From NCBI RefSeq assembly GCF_024793895.1, contig NZ_JANUSB010000002.1, forward strand, positions 186,001 through 250,000: a stretch of 64,000 nt of DNA, read 5' to 3'. Both the position numbers and the translations under genes were made by a program. The DNA is from Serratia sp. AKBS12 (lineage in GTDB: Bacteria > Pseudomonadota > Gammaproteobacteria > Enterobacterales > Enterobacteriaceae). Under the pieces are notes generated by a model. That model was not told the origin of the DNA and did no database searches. It saw nothing but the letters and a program-made list of their open reading frames with translations. Shown here in pieces: positions 61,002 through 64,000 of this stretch. How positions within the stretch are numbered: position 1 is the stretch's first letter; the number at the start of each line of letters is the position of its first letter.

Positions 61002-62324
61002 TTATGCCGTAATGCGCTTGTATACCACCGGCGTGGTTTCTGCTGCCGTAGTCCCCAGCGTCATCGCGCTGCGCACCGCGTCTGCCGCATGCTGCCAGCT
61101 CTCTTCGTCGTTGGCATGGATCACCGCCAGCGGCCGCTGGGTATCGATGCTGTCGCCCAGACGCGCCATGTCGGTCAGGCCAACGCTGTAATCAATGCTG
61201 TCGGTTGCCCGGCGACGTCCGCCGCCCAACGTCACCACCGCCATGCCCAGCGCACGGGTGTCCATGGCGGTAACGATACCCGGCTGGTCGGCATACACCG
61301 GCTTGCTCATCATGGCAACCGGCAGATAGTGGTCGTAACGCTCGACGAAATCGCTCGGCCCCTGCTGCGCCGCAACCATGCGGCCGAAGATCTCTGCCGC
61401 CTTGCCGTTGTCCAGCACCGCGTGCAGCTTGGCGCGCGCGTCGGCGTCGTCCTGCGCCAACCCTCCCGACAGCAGCATTTCCACGCACAGCGCCAGCGTC
61501 ACTTCCAGCAGGCGCGGATTGCGGTATTCGCCGGTCAGGAAACGTACCGCTTCGCGTACCTCAACCGCGTTGCCAGCGCTGGAAGCCAGGACCTGATTCA
61601 TATCGGTCAGCAGTGCGGTAGTTTTGCAGCCGGCACCGTTGGCCACGCCAACGATCGCCTGCGCCAAATCTTCTGACAGCGCGTAGGTTGGCATAAAGGC
61701 GCCAGAACCGACCTTGACGTCCATTACCAACGCGTCCAGCCCTTCCGCCAGCTTTTTGGCGAGGATTGAGGCGGTAATCAGCGGAATCGAATCCACGGTG
61801 GCGGTGATGTCGCGGGTGGCATAGAACCGTTTATCCGCCGGAGCCAGCGAGCTGGTCTGGCCGATAATCGCCACACCGACGTCCTTGATGATTTTGCGAA
61901 ACGCGTTGTCATCAGGGAAAATATTGAAGCCCGGAATGGCCTCCAGTTTATCCAGAGTACCGCCGGTATGGCCGAGGCCGCGACCGGAAATCATCGGCAC
62001 GTAACCGCCACAAGCAGCCACCATCGGGCCGAGCATCAGCGACGTCACGTCGCCCACGCCGCCGGTGGAGTGTTTATCGACGATTGGCCCGTTCAACGAC
62101 AGGCTTTTCCAGTCCAGCACCGTGCCGGAATCGCGCATCGCCATGGTCAGCGCGACGCGCTCCGCCATGCTCATGTCGTGGAAATAGATGGTCATCGCCA
62201 ACGCGGCGATTTGCCCTTCGGACACCGAGTTGTCACGAACGCCATTGATGAAGAAACGAATTTCCTCTTCGCTCAACGGTTGTCCATCGCGTTTTTTACG
62301 TATTATCTCTTGAGCCAGGAACAC
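61002..62324 (-). CDS. deoA: Thymidine phosphorylase
   Basis: DeoA splits thymidine and deoxyuridine with phosphate. The 440-residue homodimer subunit has the same length as in E. coli. Phosphate-binding KHSTGGVGD lies near residue 84; [19 protein letters not shown] and [19 protein letters not shown] (family signature) follow. It lies 66 bases after deoC, in the operon order deoC-A-B-D. Confidence 0.98.
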   Translation of the reverse strand: MFLAQEIIRKKRDGQPLSEEEIRFFINGVRDNSVSEGQIAALAMTIYFHDMSMAERVALTMAMRDSGTVLDWKSLSLNGPIVDKHSTGGVGDVTSLMLGPMVAACGGYVPMISGRGLGHTGGTLDKLEAIPGFNIFPDDNAFRKIIKDVGVAIIGQTSSLAPADKRFYATRDITATVDSIPLITASILAKKLAEGLDALVMDVKVGSGAFMPTYALSEDLAQAIVGVANGAGCKTTALLTDMNQVLASSAGNAVEVREAVRFLTGEYRNPRLLEVTLALCVEMLLSGGLAQDDADARAKLHAVLDNGKAAEIFGRMVAAQQGPSDFVERYDHYLPVAMMSKPVYADQPGIVTAMDTRALGMAVVTLGGGRRRATDSIDYSVGLTDMARLGDSIDTQRPLAVIHANDEESWQHAADAVRSAMTLGTTAAETTPVVYKRITA

Positions 62325-62390
62325 AGCATCCCCCTGCGTAAATGTAGGGTCATCAACACCACCGCAGGCATGCCACGGTGGAAAATGTCA

Positions 62391-63170
62391 TCAGTAGCCG
62401 CTGCCGGAAGCCTGGCCGTCATGGCCCAGCGTCGTCAGCAGACTCGCCAGCAGGCTGGAGGCGCCGAAGCGGAAATGGCGCGCATCAGCCCAGTCTTTGC
62501 CCATGATACGCTCGGCAAGTTGCAGATAATGCAGTGCGTCTTGCGCGGTACGCACCCCGCCGGCCGGTTTGAAACCGACCCGTGCGCCGACGCCCATGTC
62601 GCGAATTACCGACATCATCAGCTCGGCGCTTTCCAGCGTGGCGTTGACCGGGACTTTGCCGGTCGAGGTTTTAATAAAATCGGCACCGGCGTTGATGGCA
62701 ATTTCGCTGGCCTGGCGGATCGTTGCGGCGTCTTTCAGCTCGCCGGTTTCAATAATCACCTTCAACAGCACGTTTGCCTGCTCGCAGGCCTGCTTGCACT
62801 GCTTGACCAGATCAAAACCGACCTGGGCATTACCGGCCATCAGCGCACGATACGGGAACACCACGTCAACCTCGTCGGCACCGTAGGCGATGGCCGCGCG
62901 GGTTTCGGCCAGCGCAATGTCGATGTCGTCATTGCCGTGCGGGAAGTTGGTGACGGTGGCGATGCGAATGTCCGGCGTGCCTTGTTCGCGCAGCGTTTTG
63001 CGGGCAATCGGGATAAAGCGCGGATAGATGCAAACGGCGGCGGTATGGCCAGCCGGGCTGTTGGCCTGACGACACAACGCGATCACTTTCTCGTCGGTGT
63101 CATCATCGTTCAGCGTGGTTAAATCCATTAAATTCAGCGCACGTTGCGCTGCGGCGGTTAATTCGGTCAT
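62391..63170 (-). CDS. deoC: Deoxyribose-phosphate aldolase
   Basis: DeoC splits 2-deoxyribose-5-phosphate to acetaldehyde and glyceraldehyde-3-phosphate. The 259-residue class I aldolase starts [20 protein letters not shown] at 63170 after GGAGAG; this equals the E. coli length. The Schiff-base lysine is in [10 protein letters not shown], and [11 protein letters not shown] holds the helper lysine. It is the first gene of the deo operon. A longer frame to 63272 adds 34 unrelated residues. Confidence 0.98.
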   Translation of the reverse strand: MTELTAAAQRALNLMDLTTLNDDDTDEKVIALCRQANSPAGHTAAVCIYPRFIPIARKTLREQGTPDIRIATVTNFPHGNDDIDIALAETRAAIAYGADEVDVVFPYRALMAGNAQVGFDLVKQCKQACEQANVLLKVIIETGELKDAATIRQASEIAINAGADFIKTSTGKVPVNATLESAELMMSVIRDMGVGARVGFKPAGGVRTAQDALHYLQLAERIMGKDWADARHFRFGASSLLASLLTTLGHDGQASGSGY

Positions 63171-63367
63171 AAAACTCTCCAACTGAGTATCTTGCCGTTG
63201 GCGAGCGGACTTGGTTCCATGAAGATAGCGCGGGGCAATGATTCCCCTCGCGGCAACTGAGATCCTTCTCACCGCAGATGTAATAGCTATTTGAACACGC
63301 CCCTGGAGGGAAAATCGTGTTCGGATTCACATTCTATGAAATAACACTGTAACAGGCCGGAATTATA

Positions 63368-63383
63368 TGTGAAGAACATCACA
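63368..63383. promoter_or_regulatory. Perfect CRP site upstream of the deo operon
   Basis: TGTGAAGAACATCACA matches TGTGA-N6-TCACA exactly. A weaker second site CGCGATATCGTTCACA (63390-63405) lies 22 bases further on. In E. coli the deo operon is activated by CRP and repressed by CytR and DeoR. A possible -10 TAGAAT is at 63336-63331. I could not recognise a DeoR or CytR operator. The remainder of the 63171-63469 gap shows no gene. Confidence 0.85.
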
Positions 63384-63432
63384 AAAGAACGCGATATCGT
63401 TCACAAATTCGCTAAGGGTTCGTACCGGGATA

Positions 63433-63456
63433 ACGGGCGCCCAACCGGACGCCCGT
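63433..63456 (-). terminator. Hairpin after the nucleoside permease gene
   Basis: ACGGGCG and CGCCCGT (63433-63439 with 63450-63456) form a seven-base GC stem 14 bases after the permease stop. No T-tract follows, so it is a weak or rho-assisted terminator at best. Confidence 0.4.
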
Positions 63457-63469
63457 AACAGAGTTTAGC

Positions 63470-64000
63470 TTAAAGCGCCAGGAAGAACCCGGCGATTGTG
63501 GCGCTCATCAGGTTAGACAGCGTACCGGCCACTACCGCTTTCAGGCCAAAGCGCGCGATATCGTGACGTCGGCTCGGCGCCATGCTGCCCAGGCCACCCA
63601 ACAGGATCGCCACCGAAGACAGGTTGGCAAAGCCGCACAGTGCAAACGAGATGATCGCTTTGGTATGCGCAGAAAGCACCTGCAAGCCTTCGGCAGCCAC
63701 CACGGCGTCCGGGCGCAGATAGGCCCCGAAGTTCATGTAAGCGACAAATTCGTTGACGATAATCTTCTGGCCGATAAACGAACCGGCGGTCATCGCCTCA
63801 TGCCACGGCACGCCGATCAGGAAAGCAAGCGGTGAGAAGATCCAGCCAAGAATCAGCTCCAGCGACAGCTGCGGATAGTCGAACCAGCCGCCGATTCCGC
63901 CAAGGATACCGTTCAGCAAGGCGATCAACGCAATGAACGCCAGCAGCATGGCACCGACGTTCAACGCCAGCTGCATGCCGGATGCCGCACCGGACGCTGC
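63470..64000 (-). CDS. Nucleoside permease, CNT (NupC/NupX) family, C-terminal part
   Basis: The last 176 residues of a concentrative nucleoside transporter are present; the start lies beyond base 64000. Family marks are [37 protein letters not shown] and [20 protein letters not shown], with several hydrophobic segments. It uses ion symport to bring in nucleosides that the deo enzymes then degrade, and it lies upstream of deoC in the same direction. I cannot tell NupC from NupX/PsuT-type members from this part. Confidence 0.88.
   Translation of the reverse strand, partial: AASGAASGMQLALNVGAMLLAFIALIALLNGILGGIGGWFDYPQLSLELILGWIFSPLAFLIGVPWHEAMTAGSFIGQKIIVNEFVAYMNFGAYLRPDAVVAAEGLQVLSAHTKAIISFALCGFANLSSVAILLGGLGSMAPSRRHDIARFGLKAVVAGTLSNLMSATIAGFFLAL

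Noticed and set aside
60510-61676. Long rightward open frame across deoB, the ERIC-like repeat and deoA
   Set aside because: It overlaps two certain genes on the other strand and the palindromic spacer; no known protein is seen.

Overview
The window is chromosomal DNA of an enterobacterium. Gene content, protein similarity and gene order follow Escherichia coli K-12 around the 0/100-minute region, mirrored left to right. The GC-rich genes, the slt-yfiRNB-ettA arrangement and the melibiose/aldonate cluster point to Serratia or a close relative. The genus is my inference from memory of related proteins, not a database result. I found no rRNA, tRNA, prophage, insertion sequence or CRISPR array.

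Layout. 1-5132 (leftward): carB (cut by the window edge), carA, dapB. 5458-15408: a roughly 10-kb accessory block where E. coli has rihC. It holds a DgoR-regulated aldonate catabolic cluster (regulator, broken kinase, 2-keto-3-deoxy-6-phosphogalactonate (KDPGal) aldolase, MFS transporter, IlvD/EDD-type dehydratase, DapA-type aldolase) and a melibiose cluster (GH4 alpha-galactosidase, LacY-type symporter, AraC-type regulator). 15455-21183 (leftward): ispH-fkpB-lspA-ileS-ribF in the classical order ribF to ispH. 21576-24157: rpsT, nhaR, nhaA. 24388-31624: dnaJ, dnaK with a sigma-32 promoter, satP, an extra MHS-family transporter, mog, talB. 32006-39268: yaaJ, yaaA, and thrLABC with attenuator and promoter. 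39413-46816: yjtD, arcA, creA (without creBCD), rob, gpmB, yjjX, trpR, slt. 47380-49710: an inserted yfiR-dgcN-yfiB cyclic-di-GMP operon. 49852-58636: ettA, a LysR/oxidoreductase pair, nadR, radA, serB, smp. 58733-63170: deoD, deoB, deoA, deoC (transcribed deoC to deoD), then the C-terminal part of a CNT nucleoside permease.

How the genes work together. Most are housekeeping: carbamoyl phosphate, lysine and threonine synthesis, isoleucyl-tRNA charging and lipoprotein processing, heat-shock chaperones, sodium/proton exchange, nucleoside salvage. Several known regulatory elements can be read directly: an ARG box before carA, a sigma-32 promoter before dnaK, the thr attenuator, a near-consensus FNR box before arcA, a Trp operator at trpR, a perfect CRP site between the nucleoside permease and deoC, and paired DgoR-type operators before the aldonate operon.

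The most interesting parts are: (i) the hybrid aldonate operon, in which the kinase is wrecked but a dehydratase and a DapA-type lyase could form a non-phosphorylating route; (ii) a strong terminator between deoB and deoD and an ERIC-like repeat between deoA and deoB; (iii) a NadR-type palindrome directly before nadR; (iv) a Trp operator that almost touches the trpR start codon; (v) a conserved arcA-leader segment that in E. coli is annotated as yjjY but here encodes only 20 residues. I see no clearly novel defence or mobile system.
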